12,142 bases of DNA from an uncultured Eubacteriales bacterium (GTDB lineage Bacteria > Bacillota_I > Bacilli_A > RF39 > UBA660): NCBI GenBank assembly GCA_900313345.1, contig OMQW01000064.1:1-12142 (forward strand), in the 5' to 3' direction. Below are positions 12,076 to 12,142 of this stretch, in pieces (position 1 is the stretch's first letter; each line of letters begins with the position of its first letter). Made by a program: the position numbers and the translations under genes. The notes beneath the pieces are model-generated. The model saw only the letters and a list, made by a program, of their open reading frames with translations, had not been told where the DNA came from and searched no databases.

Positions 12076-12142
12076 ATGAGAAAGATAAATAAAAAAGAAA
12101 TACTGGAAAAAAACAAAAAAGGTGTATCAGAATTTAAAGCAT
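12076..12142 (+). CDS. Start of an unidentified rightward gene (22 codons visible)
   Basis: ATG at 12076-12078 follows AAGGAG with 7-base spacing, and the frame stays open to the window end. The visible N-terminus, MRKINKKEILEKNKKGVSEF, is strongly basic and probably helical. It has no signal peptide and shows no recognisable domain. Too little is present to name it. Confidence 0.7.
   Translation, partial: MRKINKKEILEKNKKGVSEFKA

Noticed and set aside
1..12142. Mycoplasma-type code (TGA as Trp), suggested by the AT richness and absence of TGA stops.
   Set aside because: Conserved Trp positions checked in pheT, pheS and the WXG100-like gene use TGG, and no frame contains in-frame TGA; standard code suffices. 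Avoidance of TGA stops is only a composition trend.

Overview
This is strongly AT-rich DNA using the standard bacterial code: Trp is read from TGG, all 13 complete genes end in TAA or TAG, and no reading frame needs TGA as Trp. Several features point to a Firmicute, probably a low-GC gut-type member of class Bacilli or a neighbouring lineage. These are strong AGGAGG-type ribosome binding sites, a Phe T-box leader before pheST, the lepA-hemW neighbourhood, WXG100 secretion proteins and what look like Spo0A boxes. Assignment below class level is inference.

Layout, left to right. (1) 1-2417: a leftward lepA operon (lepA, a small SpoIIID-like HTH gene, hemW cut by the window edge), with both gene junctions overlapping by 8 bp. 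(2) 2419-5412: a leftward five-gene cassette typical of type VII (ESX/WXG100) secretion. Its order is WXG100, WXG100-like, a helical protein of unknown family, an Asn/Ser-rich membrane-anchored protein of unknown family, and a DUF4176 protein. It has its own promoter, an operator-like palindrome, a 5'-UTR hairpin, an unusual pair of overlapping hairpins after the second WXG gene, and a terminator. The secretion ATPase and membrane core are not in this window. (3) 5412-9094: pheS-pheT, expressed from a promoter embedded in the end of frr and controlled by a T-box with a UUC (Phe) specifier. (4) 9083-10333: frr (leftward) and a lipoprotein cyclophilin (rightward), diverging from promoters that share a -35 sequence. 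(5) 10383-11860: a tiny Tyr/Pro-rich membrane protein facing a multi-TM sensor histidine kinase, with 3' ends overlapping by 8 bp. Two perfect Spo0A boxes and one degenerate copy, exactly 10 bp apart, lie upstream of the kinase. (6) 11880-12142: tRNA-Gly(GCC) with promoter and terminator, then the start of an unidentified rightward gene.

Most of the window is translation housekeeping (EF4, RRF, PheRS, tRNA-Gly). The accessory content is the ESX-type cassette and a set of sporulation-flavoured clues: a SpoIIID-like regulator, a KinB-like kinase and 0A boxes. If real, these clues imply a Spo0A-controlled developmental programme in this lineage. No CRISPR array, insertion sequence or rRNA is visible, and no stretch over 300 bases lacks a gene or an identifiable regulatory element.
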